Below are positions 17,014 through 25,324 of a stretch of 64,000 nucleotides of DNA, piece after piece. The DNA comes from Frigoribacterium sp. CG_9.8 (GTDB taxonomy: Bacteria; Actinomycetota; Actinomycetes; Actinomycetales; Microbacteriaceae), in the NCBI RefSeq assembly GCF_015751965.1, contig NZ_JADOVH010000001.1, forward strand, positions 558,001 to 622,000. Reading direction: 5' to 3'. Below the pieces are notes generated by a model that was not told where the DNA came from, did not search any database, and worked only from the letters and a program-made list of their open reading frames with translations. Position 1 is the first letter of the stretch; each line of letters starts with the position of its first letter. The position numbers and the translations under genes are program-made.

Positions 17014-19293
17014 GTGGACTCTCCGCTCGATGCCAAGCTCAGCACCGCCCTCGGTGGGCGCACTGCGGCGGCACTCGAGAAGGGTCTCGGGCTGGCAACG
17101 GTCGGCGATCTGCTCACCCACTATCCCCGGCGGTATGCCCTGCGCGGGGAACTGACCGCGCTCGCTCAGCTCTCGGTGGATGAAAACGTCACGATTGTCG
17201 CGGAGGTGCTCGTGGTGCAGGAGCGCACGATGCGAGCACGCAAGGGGTCGATCTTCGAGGTGACGATCAGCGATGGCAGCGACATCCTCTCCCTCACCTT
17301 CTTCAACCAAGCCTGGCGCAAGGCCGAGCTCAAGCCCGGAGTACGCGGTATCTTCGCCGGCAAAGTCGGCGACTATCGCGGAACGATCCAGTTGGCACAC
17401 CCCGACTACGAACTTTTCGAGACGGATGACACGGGCGAAGACTCTGAGGCCGGTGCGGAGCGGGCGCGCAAGTGGGCCGAGCAGCCGGTGCCGATCTATG
17501 CGGCCACGGCAGCGGTCGCCTCCTGGCAACTCGCAAAGGCCGTCGGGGTGCTGCTCGATACGCTTCCGCTGCTGGATGACCCCGTACCGGGCGCGGTGCG
17601 CGGGGATCGCGGGCTGATGAGTTATTCGCGCGCTCTCGCGCTCATCCATCGGCCGGAGAAAGACATCGAGTGGCGGGCAGCGCAGAAGTCTCTTCGTTTC
17701 CAGGAGGCCTTCGTGCTGCAGGCGGCACTGCTCGAGCAGCGGGCACTGTTGAAACTCCAGTCATCGACCCCTCGCGTACCGAAGCCGGGTGGCCTGCTCG
17801 AGCGGTTCGATGCGCAACTCCCGTTCGTGCTCACCGGGGACCAGACAACCGTCGGTGCGGAGATTGCCGGCGACATCGCGGCATCCGCTCCCATGAATCG
17901 ACTCGTGCAGGGGGAGGTCGGATCGGGCAAGACCCTTGTTGCGTTGCGGGCGATGCTCGCCGTCGCCGACACCGGCGGGCAGTCCGCGCTACTGGCACCG
18001 ACAGAGGTGCTCGGGGGGCAGCACCTGCGCTCGATCGTCAAGACTCTCGGCCCAGACCTCGCGGCCGAACTGCGCCCCACCCTGATCACCGGCCAGCTGC
18101 CGGTGGCGGATCGGCGCAAAGCCACACTCGCGGCAGTGAGCGGGCAGGCGCAGATCGTGGTCGGAACGCATGCCCTGCTGAGTGAGAGTGTGGCGTTTTA
18201 CGACCTCGGACTCGTGGTCGTCGACGAACAGCATCGGTTCGGCGTTGAACAGCGCGAGGCGCTGCGTCGTAAGGGCACAGTGCCGCCGCACGTTCTCGTG
18301 CTGACGGCGACGCCGATTCCGCGCACGGTGGCGATGACCGTGTTTGGAGACCTGGATGTTTCGACGATCGCCGAGTTGCCCTCCGGTCGCGTGCCGATCC
18401 AGAGTTTCGTGGTGCCTCTCGCCGACAAGCCCGGGTGGGTGAACCGGGTCTGGGAGCGTCTCGCCGAGGAGTTGGCTCAGGGGCGACAGGGATTCGTGGT
18501 GTGCCCCGCGATCGACAGCACACTCATCGAGAGTCCGCTCGTCGAGGGTGCCGTTCGCGCGCCGAAATCCGGGCCAGTTCGCACACAACGGGCTGGCGTG
18601 CCGGCCCGGGATGACCGTAATGGCCCGGATACGGAATCGGCGGCGGCAGGATCGGCGGCAGCAGGATCGGCGGCAGCGGAACTGGCCAACGTTACTGACA
18701 CCCTCGCGGCCGTCCGGGCTAATCCGTTATTTGCAGGCAGACGTATCGAGCCACTGCATGGCCGTCTCGCGAGCGAGGACAAGGATGCCCTGATGCGCGC
18801 CTTTGCCGCCGGGGAGATTGATGTGCTCGTGGCGACGACGGTGATCGAGGTGGGTGTGGATGTGCCCAACGCCTCGACGATGGTGATTCTTGATGCCGAT
18901 CGTTTCGGTGTCTCCCAGCTACACCAGTTGCGCGGGCGGGTGGGCCGTGGCGGAGTGCCCGGGCTCTGTCTGATGGTGACTCACGCCGAGGTGGAGACTC
19001 TTGCCCGCGAGCGGGTTGAGATCGTGGCATCCACCCTCGACGGTTTCGAACTGGCGCAGAAGGACCTCGAGCTAAGGCAGGAGGGCGATGTGCTCGGCAG
19101 CACCCAGTCGGGCGGCAGGTCATCCCTTCGACTGTTGCGTGTCGCCAAAGACGGGGTGCTCATCACCGAGGCGCGCGCAATCGCACAGGGGGTACTGGCT
19201 GATGATCCATCGCTCGGTTCGCATCCTGCACTGCGAATGGCCCTCGAGCGTCGACTCGACGAGGCGAGCCGGGACTTCCTGGCGAAGAACTGA
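17014..19293 (+). CDS. recG: ATP-dependent DNA helicase RecG
   Basis: Superfamily 2 branch-migration helicase that remodels stalled forks and Holliday junctions. The 759 residues contain an N-terminal OB/wedge domain, Walker A GEVGSGKT, the DEQH box in VVDEQHRFG, motif III LTATPIPRT, VATTVIEVGVDVP and QLRGRVGRGG. Between the helicase lobes is a low-complexity insertion with three SAAAG pentapeptides, encoded by 15-bp tandem repeats at 18636-18680. A TAGCCT box 6 nt before the GTG suggests a leaderless mRNA. Confidence 0.96.
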   Translation: MDSPLDAKLSTALGGRTAAALEKGLGLATVGDLLTHYPRRYALRGELTALAQLSVDENVTIVAEVLVVQERTMRARKGSIFEVTISDGSDILSLTFFNQAWRKAELKPGVRGIFAGKVGDYRGTIQLAHPDYELFETDDTGEDSEAGAERARKWAEQPVPIYAATAAVASWQLAKAVGVLLDTLPLLDDPVPGAVRGDRGLMSYSRALALIHRPEKDIEWRAAQKSLRFQEAFVLQAALLEQRALLKLQSSTPRVPKPGGLLERFDAQLPFVLTGDQTTVGAEIAGDIAASAPMNRLVQGEVGSGKTLVALRAMLAVADTGGQSALLAPTEVLGGQHLRSIVKTLGPDLAAELRPTLITGQLPVADRRKATLAAVSGQAQIVVGTHALLSESVAFYDLGLVVVDEQHRFGVEQREALRRKGTVPPHVLVLTATPIPRTVAMTVFGDLDVSTIAELPSGRVPIQSFVVPLADKPGWVNRVWERLAEELAQGRQGFVVCPAIDSTLIESPLVEGAVRAPKSGPVRTQRAGVPARDDRNGPDTESAAAGSAAAGSAAAELANVTDTLAAVRANPLFAGRRIEPLHGRLASEDKDALMRAFAAGEIDVLVATTVIEVGVDVPNASTMVILDADRFGVSQLHQLRGRVGRGGVPGLCLMVTHAEVETLARERVEIVASTLDGFELAQKDLELRQEGDVLGSTQSGGRSSLRLLRVAKDGVLITEARAIAQGVLADDPSLGSHPALRMALERRLDEASRDFLAKN
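18636..18680 (+). repeat. Three 15-bp tandem repeats inside recG
   Basis: Units begin ATCGGCGGC and encode SAAAG three times, keeping frame. They sit in the linker before the segment LAAVRANPLFAGRR, between the helicase lobes, where length changes are likely tolerated. Confidence 0.85.
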
Positions 19294-19359
19294 GTGGCTG
19301 TGCCGCACGGTTGCGCGGAAGATCACAAACTTGTAACACCCGTGCCGTAGGCTCGCAGC

Positions 19360-19842
19360 ATGAGCAGGATCGCCGTCGTTCCCGGTTCCTTCGACCCGGT
19401 GACCCTCGGTCACCTCGATGTGATTGAACGGGCAGCCAGGATCTTCGACCGGATCCACGTGCTGGTCGTTCACAACCCGACGAAGACCGCGCTGCTTCCG
19501 GTCGCGCAGCGGGTTGCCCTGATCGAGAGGGCGATTGTGGATGCCGGGTTCGAGGGCGACATCATCGTGACCTCCTGGAGTGTTGGACTGCTCGTTGACT
19601 ACTGCACAGAGGTCGGGGCGAGCGTGATCGTGAAGGGTGTCCGCTCCCAACTGGATGTGGCCTACGAGACGCCGATGGCGATCGTGAACCGCAATCTGGC
19701 TGACGTCGAAACGATCTTCATGCTTCCGGATCCCGCCCACGCGCACGTCTCGAGTTCTCTGGTGCGCCAGGTCGCGGGTCTCGGCGGAGATGTCGCTCCC
19801 TACGTGCCGAAGGCGGTTGCAGACTTTCTTCAGACCGGCTGA
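19360..19842 (+). CDS. coaD: Pantetheine-phosphate adenylyltransferase
   Basis: Fourth step of coenzyme A synthesis: adenylylates 4'-phosphopantetheine. The 160 residues show the nucleotidyltransferase motif [13 protein letters not shown] and the C-terminal [17 protein letters not shown], both diagnostic. The recG-coaD order is standard for the phylum. A TAGGCT box ends 6 nt before the ATG, again the leaderless spacing. Confidence 0.96.
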   Translation: MSRIAVVPGSFDPVTLGHLDVIERAARIFDRIHVLVVHNPTKTALLPVAQRVALIERAIVDAGFEGDIIVTSWSVGLLVDYCTEVGASVIVKGVRSQLDVAYETPMAIVNRNLADVETIFMLPDPAHAHVSSSLVRQVAGLGGDVAPYVPKAVADFLQTG

Positions 19843-19973
19843 GGCATTCGCGGTCTCACCTTCGTCGTATCCCGGCGCTCGCATTAATGCGAAGGCGACA
19901 TGCGACGCAGGAGCAGAGGGGGATACCCGCCCGGGGTCTCGTGTTCTGGCTCGGCTATCTCTAAGCTCGGCTC

Positions 19974-20366
19974 ATGTACCTTCTGATTTCCGGGCTTGGT
20001 CTCATGTTCATGATCTTCGCCCTCGTCGACATCATCCGGGCTGACCAGTCGATGATCCGGTACCTCGATAAGCCCATCTGGATCATCATCGTGATCCTGC
20101 TTCCGCTGATCGGCTCGGTGCTCTGGTTCGTCATCGGCCGGGACTCTGGGCAGACCGCCGAGCTCGGCAGTTTTGGTGACCCGCGCCGGCGGGAGGCGCC
20201 GCGCGGCAGTGCTCAGTCGCCGCACTCCCAGAGCACTACCGAGCGTGAACTTGCGGCCCTCGAGCGCGAGATCGAACACCAGAATCAGGAGGATCGCATT
20301 CGCCGTCTTGAGGCACACCTGCGCGCGCACCCCAACGACACCATTCCGAAGAAATCCGAGTCATAA
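19974..20366 (+). CDS. PLDc_N domain membrane protein
   Basis: A 130-residue protein with two hydrophobic segments (about residues 3-20 and 39-57) enclosing the motif ALVDIIR...KPIWIIIVILLPLIGSVLWFVIGR, the signature of the phospholipase D N-terminal / cardiolipin synthase N-terminal domain. The C-terminal half is charged and probably coiled (ERELAALEREIEHQNQEDRIRRLEAHL). There is no phospholipase catalytic domain, so it is probably a small membrane regulator or scaffold. TAAGCT lies 6 nt before the ATG. No close operon partner. Confidence 0.8.
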   Translation: MYLLISGLGLMFMIFALVDIIRADQSMIRYLDKPIWIIIVILLPLIGSVLWFVIGRDSGQTAELGSFGDPRRREAPRGSAQSPHSQSTTERELAALEREIEHQNQEDRIRRLEAHLRAHPNDTIPKKSES

Positions 20367-20936
20367 CTCGTGCACTCACGGGACGGCTCTTCAAAAAGGG
20401 CGATGCGGGTGCTTCGCTTGTAAACGAGACTGCGCGACGTGAAGAGCGCTGACGGCACTGCCCTGAACTGGGGCCGGATACGCCGGATGCCCAGTAACAA
20501 GACGCGCACGAAGGTGCGCACGCCGGCGAGGTCAACTTGGTCGGACCTTGTTCCCACCACTATCCCCGTCTCACTCTGCGTGAATTGAGTCTCATGGCTT
20601 CGAGCGATCGGCTGCTACTGAGCGTGGTGGCGGGTGGGCCCTGAGCGGGCTGCCGAAGAAAGAGTCGCCTACCTCATCCAGCGGGTGCTTGCAGGCGAGG
20701 CCCCGAACGACGACCTTGGCGAACGAGAGCAAGCAGTCGTGCGAGCGGACTGGGCCGAGCAGGCCGATGATCTCGTCGAGCATCTGAATCTCGAAGCTGA
20801 GTTCACCCAAGTTGGTAGGTTGTGGACCGACGCGGACGCAAACGGGCATGCTGTCTCACGCGGTGCCGACACACCCGGTGCTGTTTCACCCGGCGCTGTT
20901 TCATCCAGTGCTGCGACCTCCAGGGAGGTAGTGGCG
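20367..20936. other. 570-bp gap with no supported gene
   Basis: No recognisable protein family on either strand. It contains GCTCTTCA (20386-20393) with its complement TGAAGAGC (20440-20447), and four degenerate 15-bp tandem repeats at 20857-20916. A plus-strand frame (ATG 20634) is open but would overlap vapC by about 210 bp antisense, so I do not call it. The stretch may be the remains of decayed DNA beside the toxin-antitoxin module. Confidence 0.5.
20857..20916. repeat. Four degenerate 15-bp tandem repeats near the vapC 3' end
   Basis: Units of the type CACCCGGTGCTGTTT run head to tail, with the two central copies nearly identical and the outer ones diverged. They end about 20 bp from the vapC stop codon. 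Confidence 0.7.
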
Positions 20937-21314
20937 CTATACCGAGAGGACAGTAACCATCTTGCTGACCAGCTCGAAATCCTTCGGGTTGCGCGTCATA
21001 ATCGCGGCGCCAAGGGAATAGGCGTGCCCGGCGAGCATGATGTCTTTGCTGCGGGCGTGATTGGGGCGCGTCTGGCTCACGATTGTAGCCAGTGTCCCGT
21101 AGCCCACCGCCGCTTTCTCATCGAAGGGCGTCCACTCGAACAGTGACTCCAGCAGCGTCAGCCTGGCTTGCTGCGCAGTGTGCATGGACGAGCCGACCGT
21201 AAGTTGAAGACCGAACTGTAGCTCGGAGAGAGAGATCGTGCTGCAAGCGAAGATCTCATCTTCTGCCCAGACGTCCGGAAATTCTATGAGCACACTCGTG
21301 TCGAGCAGGATCAC
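20937..21314 (-). CDS. PIN-domain toxin, VapC family
   Basis: A 125-residue PIN-domain ribonuclease, the toxin of a type II system. The acidic active-site residues are visible: Asp5 in MILLDTS, Glu in SLSELQFG, and Asp in RSKDIMLAGHA, with TRNPKDFE near the C-terminus. The GTG start overlaps the antitoxin stop by 4 nt (GTGA), giving coupled translation. Family enzymes cleave tRNA or rRNA; the target here is unknown. Confidence 0.9.
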   Translation of the reverse strand: MILLDTSVLIEFPDVWAEDEIFACSTISLSELQFGLQLTVGSSMHTAQQARLTLLESLFEWTPFDEKAAVGYGTLATIVSQTRPNHARSKDIMLAGHAYSLGAAIMTRNPKDFELVSKMVTVLSV

Positions 21315-21661
21315 GCTTCAGCTCGATCGGCCGCTCGGTTTGCAGTTTCGGCCCAGGGATCGAGAATTGGATCGTCACTTAGTTCGCGCCCGGCGCGGAG
21401 GTCGTCTGCCCAGCCAGTGCTGTCGCCGCTCGCGAGAGGGACCAGGGCCGCCAACGCAGCGGAACCGACCCATCGGCTGCGTGTGTTGGTCTCGCGCTGG
21501 ATGACAACCCCGACAGGTTTCCCATTGCTGAGAACCTCGAAACGCACCCCGCTTGCCGCCTTCGCGATGATTTCGCTCGGGCTCTGCTTCAACTCTCTGA
21601 TGCCCACCGTTTGTCGCACCTGCTGCGGGTCAGGCTGTGGACTCGGCTGCGCTGTAGTCAT
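21311..21661 (-). CDS. Phd/YefM-type antitoxin of the vapBC pair
   Basis: 116 residues from the ATG at 21661. The segment VGIRELKQSPSEIIAKAASG and VLSNGKPVGVVI is the Phd/YefM DNA-binding fold; the C-terminal half (DDLRAGRELSDDPILDPWA) is the likely toxin-binding tail. An in-frame ATG at 21688 is rejected because it would place the palindromic operator inside the coding region. It neutralises the downstream PIN toxin and probably represses its own promoter. Confidence 0.85.
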   Translation of the reverse strand: MTTAQPSPQPDPQQVRQTVGIRELKQSPSEIIAKAASGVRFEVLSNGKPVGVVIQRETNTRSRWVGSAALAALVPLASGDSTGWADDLRAGRELSDDPILDPWAETANRAADRAEA

Positions 21662-21680
21662 GGAGTCAACATACCACGGG

Positions 21681-21698
21681 TGTAGCACGCGTACTACA
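21681..21698. promoter_or_regulatory. Palindromic operator of the vapBC pair
   Basis: TGTAGCACGCGTACTACA is an 18-bp palindrome with a single mismatched pair, centred on ACGCGT and ending 20 bp upstream of the antitoxin ATG. Autorepression through such sites is normal for this class of module. Confidence 0.65.
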
Positions 21699-21750
21699 GC
21701 ATCTGCCCATCGATATTACTTGGCGCTAAAGCTGCAACCGCGGCACTCGT

Positions 21751-21767
21751 CACGCCACTTGGGCGTG
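21751..21767. terminator. Small hairpin between the 65-residue gene and vapBC
   Basis: CACGCC-ACTTG-GGCGTG forms a 6-bp stem just past the end of the 65-residue membrane protein gene on the minus strand. Weak candidate terminator. Confidence 0.3.
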
Positions 21768-21776
21768 GACCCCTGG

Positions 21777-21974
21777 TTACTTCGGCCAGTTATTGGACCC
21801 ATCTTTGGGAGCCCCTGACAGGGTGTTTTTATTCACGAAGAGCAGGGCGCCACCCACTGGCAAGAACCGGAGCGCGGGTATCCAGTGGAAAATGACTAGC
21901 ACCGCAAAGCTCGCGAAGAGTACAACGAAAGCGACGATTCGTACAGTTCTGTCCAGCAATGAAGTTCTGTCCAT
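21777..21974 (-). CDS. 65-residue membrane protein downstream of the symporter
   Basis: ATG at 21974 is preceded by a near-perfect Shine-Dalgarno, AGAAGGAGG, with 6 nt spacing, strong support for a real start. Residues 10-28 are hydrophobic (VRIVAFVVLFASFAVLVIF), followed by PALRFLPVGGALLFV, so one or two membrane passes. The gene lies 114 nt after the symporter gene on the same strand and may be a third member of the DUF485-symporter operon. No family recognised. Confidence 0.6.
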   Translation of the reverse strand: MDRTSLLDRTVRIVAFVVLFASFAVLVIFHWIPALRFLPVGGALLFVNKNTLSGAPKDGSNNWPK

Positions 21975-22088
21975 CGGTGGCCTCCTTCTCGCGGAATTCG
22001 TGAGAAAAGCCGACATCGACCCCTTTGCCCAGCGATAGAGCGGGGTCCCATTGACCGGCGGAGGTCGGGTGGACGTATTCGAAGGAGC

Positions 22089-23705
22089 CTAGCGGTCAGT
22101 GGCCTCCTCGGCGCCGAATCCGGTGAGGGAACGAACCTCCATCTCCGCGGCGATCGCCGGGTTTTCCAGTGTGTGGCTTGTGATCGTTCCGAGCCAGCCG
22201 AGGAGGAAGCCGAGCGGGATGGAGACGATGCCGGGGTTGCTGAGCGGGAACCAGTGAAGGTCCACACCCTGGATCATCGACGTCGGCAATCCCGACACTA
22301 CCGGGGAGGAGGCAATCAGTAGGATCGCCGATCCGAGCCCGCCATACATGCTCCAGAGCGCTCCGCGCGTGGTGAATCGCTTCCAGTAGAGCGAGTAGAG
22401 AATCGTGGGCAGATTCGCTGAGGCCGCTACCGCAAAGGCGAGTGCCACGAGAAAGGCGACGTTCTGCCCCTGCACGCCGATTCCGCCGACGATCGCAAAA
22501 ACGCCGATGACGACCACGGTAATACGAGCGACCCTGACTTCGGTCCCCGGCGCAGCCCTGCCCTTCTTGATCACACTGGCGTAGACATCATGGGCGAAGG
22601 ATGTCGCAGCGGTGATGGTGAGACCGGCGACGACCGCGAGGATCGTCGCGAAGGCCACAGCGGAAATGAGCCCGAGGAGGATCGGCCCGCCGAGTTCGAA
22701 GGCGAGGAGCGGCGCCGCAGAATTGACACCCCCGGGGGCGGTGAGGATCCTGTCCCGACCAATGAGTGCTGCCGCTCCATATCCCAGCACGAGGGTGAAG
22801 AGGTAGAACACGCCGATCAGCCAGATCGCCCAGACCACCGAGCGGCGAGCCTCGCGGGCTGTCGGCACCGTATAGAACCGCATCAGTACATGGGGGAGCC
22901 CCGCGGTTCCGAAGACGAGTGCGAGAGCGAGGGAGATGAAGTCCAGTCTGCTGATACCGGTGAAGCCATACTGCAGCCCGGGCGTCAATATGGCCTCGCC
23001 ACCTCGATCCGCGGCGGCCCCGAGGAGTGTGGAGAGGTTGAAACCGTTTATCGCCAGCACCCAGATCGTCATGATGAAGGCGCCGGCGATGAGGAGACCG
23101 GCCTTGATGATCTGCACCCAGGTGGTGCCCTTCATGCCCCCGATCAGCACGTAGATGATCATGAGTACTCCGACGACAGAAATGACAAGTGACTGGCCAA
23201 CCCGGTCGTTGATGCCGAGGAGCAGGGAGACGAGACCGCCCGCTCCGGCCATCTGGGCGAGCAGGTAGAAAAAGCAGACCGCGAGAGTCGTCGTGGCCGC
23301 AGCGAGGCGCACCGGCCGCTGCTTGAGTCGGAACGACAGCACGTCGGCCATCGTGAACTTTCCGGTGTTGCGCATGAGTTCGGCCACGAAGAGCAGTGCG
23401 ACGAGCCAGGCGACAAGGAACCCGATCGAATAGAGGAATCCGTCGTAACCATTGATCGCAATTGCTCCGCAGATGCCGAGGAAGGATGCCGCGGAGAGGT
23501 AGTCGCCGGCAATTGCGGTGCCGTTCTGAGGCCCGGTGAACGATCGCCCGGCTGCGTAGTAATCGGCTGCAGTTTTGTTGTTTCGACTCGCCCTGAGCAC
23601 CACGATGAGCGTGACTGCCACGAAGCCGCCGAAGATGCTGATATTGAGAACGGGGTTGCCTACGGTTGTGGACTCGGCCGCGGCAAGAATCGCCAGCGTG
23701 CTCAT
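22089..23705 (-). CDS. Sodium:solute symporter, ActP/acetate type
   Basis: A 538-residue SSF-family transporter with about 13 hydrophobic segments. The N-terminal GRSFTGPQNGTAIAGDYLSA and FLGICGAIAINGYDGF regions and the AQMAGAGGLVSLLLG segment match acetate/monocarboxylate permeases (ActP). The preceding DUF485 gene overlaps its ATG by 4 nt, the standard arrangement for this subgroup. Likely imports acetate or another short carboxylate with Na+ or H+. Confidence 0.9.
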   Translation of the reverse strand: MSTLAILAAAESTTVGNPVLNISIFGGFVAVTLIVVLRASRNNKTAADYYAAGRSFTGPQNGTAIAGDYLSAASFLGICGAIAINGYDGFLYSIGFLVAWLVALLFVAELMRNTGKFTMADVLSFRLKQRPVRLAAATTTLAVCFFYLLAQMAGAGGLVSLLLGINDRVGQSLVISVVGVLMIIYVLIGGMKGTTWVQIIKAGLLIAGAFIMTIWVLAINGFNLSTLLGAAADRGGEAILTPGLQYGFTGISRLDFISLALALVFGTAGLPHVLMRFYTVPTAREARRSVVWAIWLIGVFYLFTLVLGYGAAALIGRDRILTAPGGVNSAAPLLAFELGGPILLGLISAVAFATILAVVAGLTITAATSFAHDVYASVIKKGRAAPGTEVRVARITVVVIGVFAIVGGIGVQGQNVAFLVALAFAVAASANLPTILYSLYWKRFTTRGALWSMYGGLGSAILLIASSPVVSGLPTSMIQGVDLHWFPLSNPGIVSIPLGFLLGWLGTITSHTLENPAIAAEMEVRSLTGFGAEEATDR

Positions 23706-24118
23706 GACTGTGCTCCGCTGCCACTGCCACTGCCACTGCCACTGCCACTGCCACTCGCCGGATCCGCATCGGTGTGGCCACCCGATGCCAGATTATGGCG
23801 AAACTCATCCGCAAGGGGATCGACCCTGCGGTTCGCGTGGGAGACGTACCAGGTGGTGATGGCGAAGGTCGTGACGAACTGTGCCAGCCCGAGGAACAAG
23901 CCGAGGTTGATGTTTCCGATTACCGGAGTCGACATGAACTCATGGGCGTAATCAGCGAGCAGCACATAGGCGAAATACCAGAGCAGGAAGGCGATTCCGA
24001 GAGGAAACACGAAGCTCCGGTGAGTGGCCCTCAGACGCTGGAACGGTTCTGACGCCTGGGCTTTTTCGAAGTTGGTCGCCGGTTCGCTGTGCGTTGTGGC
24101 TGCATTGTCGTTGGCCAT
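23702..24118 (-). CDS. DUF485 membrane protein (symporter partner) with Gly-Ser repeat tail
   Basis: 138 residues from the ATG at 24118 (AAGGGAA upstream). Two membrane helices (about residues 36-55 and 71-90) with the DUF485 features FQRLRATHRSFVFPLGIAF and FVTTFAITTWYVSHANRRVDPLADE. Family members are always next to ActP-type symporters. The C-terminus is extended by alternating Gly-Ser residues encoded by a CCACTG hexanucleotide array (plus strand 23715-23756). Its TGA overlaps the symporter ATG. Confidence 0.88.
   Translation of the reverse strand: MANDNAATTHSEPATNFEKAQASEPFQRLRATHRSFVFPLGIAFLLWYFAYVLLADYAHEFMSTPVIGNINLGLFLGLAQFVTTFAITTWYVSHANRRVDPLADEFRHNLASGGHTDADPASGSGSGSGSGSGSGAQS
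23715..23756. repeat. Hexanucleotide array CCACTG inside the DUF485 gene
   Basis: Five perfect CCACTG units (23721-23750) flanked by one variant on each side (CCGCTG, CCACTC). On the coding strand it encodes (Gly-Ser)n immediately before the overlap with the symporter start. Confidence 0.9.
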
Positions 24119-24286
24119 GGATTCCCTTGCTTCCGTCGCGCCCGTAAACGCCCGGCACTGCGGTGTGCCGTACTTCAACCTATGGTGGCCCTCGAACGAG
24201 TGTCAAGAGCACCGCAGGCATGCGGAGCTCTCGTGGCCCCGCGGGAGTTGAGACAATGGACTGTGCCGTCTCCCCATCCATCCGCT

Positions 24287-24314
24287 GGTACCGCTGCCCT
24301 CGGTACCGCTGCCC
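24287..24314. repeat. Two copies of a 13-bp repeat upstream of the LLM gene
   Basis: GGTACCGCTGCCC occurs at 24287-24299 and 24302-24314 (15-bp period) within the 219-bp divergent gap between the DUF485 gene and the F420 operon. No promoter was identified with confidence in this gap. Confidence 0.6.
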
Positions 24315-24337
24315 GGGCCGCCGCCCACCACGGCGCT

Positions 24338-25324
24338 GTGGCCATCGGGTATGCCGCGATGCTGGAGCGATTCCCGCCAACCGAGGCGCTCGCGCTCGCA
24401 GCCTATGCCGAACAGCACGGCTTTTCGGGAGTGATGGCGGCCGATCGTTTTCAACCGTGGGTGCCGCACCAGGGTGAAGCGAGTTTCGTCTGGAATGTGC
24501 TCGGAGCGCTCGGGCAGACGACGAGTGGCGACCTCGGTACCGGGATGACTGTGCCAACATTCCGCTGGCATCCGGCAATGGTGGCACAGGCCAGCGCGAC
24601 GCTCGCGGCGATGTATCCGGGCCGGCACTGGCTCGGGGTCGGGTCGGGCGAGGCGATCGACGAGCATGTGACCGGTGCGTATTGGCCCGAAACCGCCGAG
24701 CGGATCAACCGCATGTTCGAGGCGATCGAGATCATCAAGAAGCTGTTTACGGCGTCACTTGCCGGCCGAGACACCAAACACAACGGGGCGCATTTCACGC
24801 TGGAATCTACCCGGTTGTGGACGATGCCTGAGGTGGCGCCCGAGATCCTGGTGGCAACCTCTGGGCCGGTAACGGCCAAACGCGCTGGCCGCACCGTGGA
24901 CGGAATCATCATCGATGGGGCGCCGATGGACAAGATCGCCGGCCTGTTCGCCCGCTTCGACGAGGGGGCGCGGGAATCCGGCCGGACGGGCGGCATCAAG
25001 GTATTGCGGCTTCACCTCAGTTGGGCCCCGACCGCTGAAGTTGCGATGGCAAACGCCATGACCGAATGGCCGAATGGCGGCATGCGATTCCCGCGCTCCG
25101 ACATCCGCTCGCCCTTCGAATTCGAGCAACTCGCTCGGCTGGTGCGGCCAGAGGACTTCGAGGGACGGATGCTCGTATCGGAGGATCCGGACGCACATCG
25201 CGCCTTGATCCAGTCTTACCTCGATCTCGGCTTCGACCGCATCTACCTGCATAACGTCGGACGCAACCAGCGCGAATGGATCGACCTATTCGCGCGCGAC
25301 GTTCTTCCGAAACTGGTGCGCTAG
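24338..25324 (+). CDS. LLM-class F420-dependent oxidoreductase
   Basis: 328 residues of the luciferase-like (LLM) superfamily in the TIGR03557-type F420 group: [27 protein letters not shown] at the start, [26 protein letters not shown] and [13 protein letters not shown]420 use is strongly supported by context, since cofE starts within its stop codon (TAGTG, 1-nt overlap) and cofC and cofD follow. GTG at 24338 is chosen because it places the conserved IGY strand at the N-terminus; the Shine-Dalgarno is poor. Substrate unknown. Confidence 0.85.
   Translation: MAIGYAAMLERFPPTEALALAAYAEQHGFSGVMAADRFQPWVPHQGEASFVWNVLGALGQTTSGDLGTGMTVPTFRWHPAMVAQASATLAAMYPGRHWLGVGSGEAIDEHVTGAYWPETAERINRMFEAIEIIKKLFTASLAGRDTKHNGAHFTLESTRLWTMPEVAPEILVATSGPVTAKRAGRTVDGIIIDGAPMDKIAGLFARFDEGARESGRTGGIKVLRLHLSWAPTAEVAMANAMTEWPNGGMRFPRSDIRSPFEFEQLARLVRPEDFEGRMLVSEDPDAHRALIQSYLDLGFDRIYLHNVGRNQREWIDLFARDVLPKLVR

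Noticed and set aside
20634-21146. 170-codon plus-strand frame with a PGAVS repeat
   Set aside because: It overlaps the well-supported vapC gene antisense by about 210 bp, has no ribosome site and no recognisable family; kept only as a finding about the gap.
21662-21688. Longer antitoxin start at 21688
   Set aside because: It would put the palindromic operator within and immediately at the start of the coding region; the ATG at 21661 leaves it upstream.
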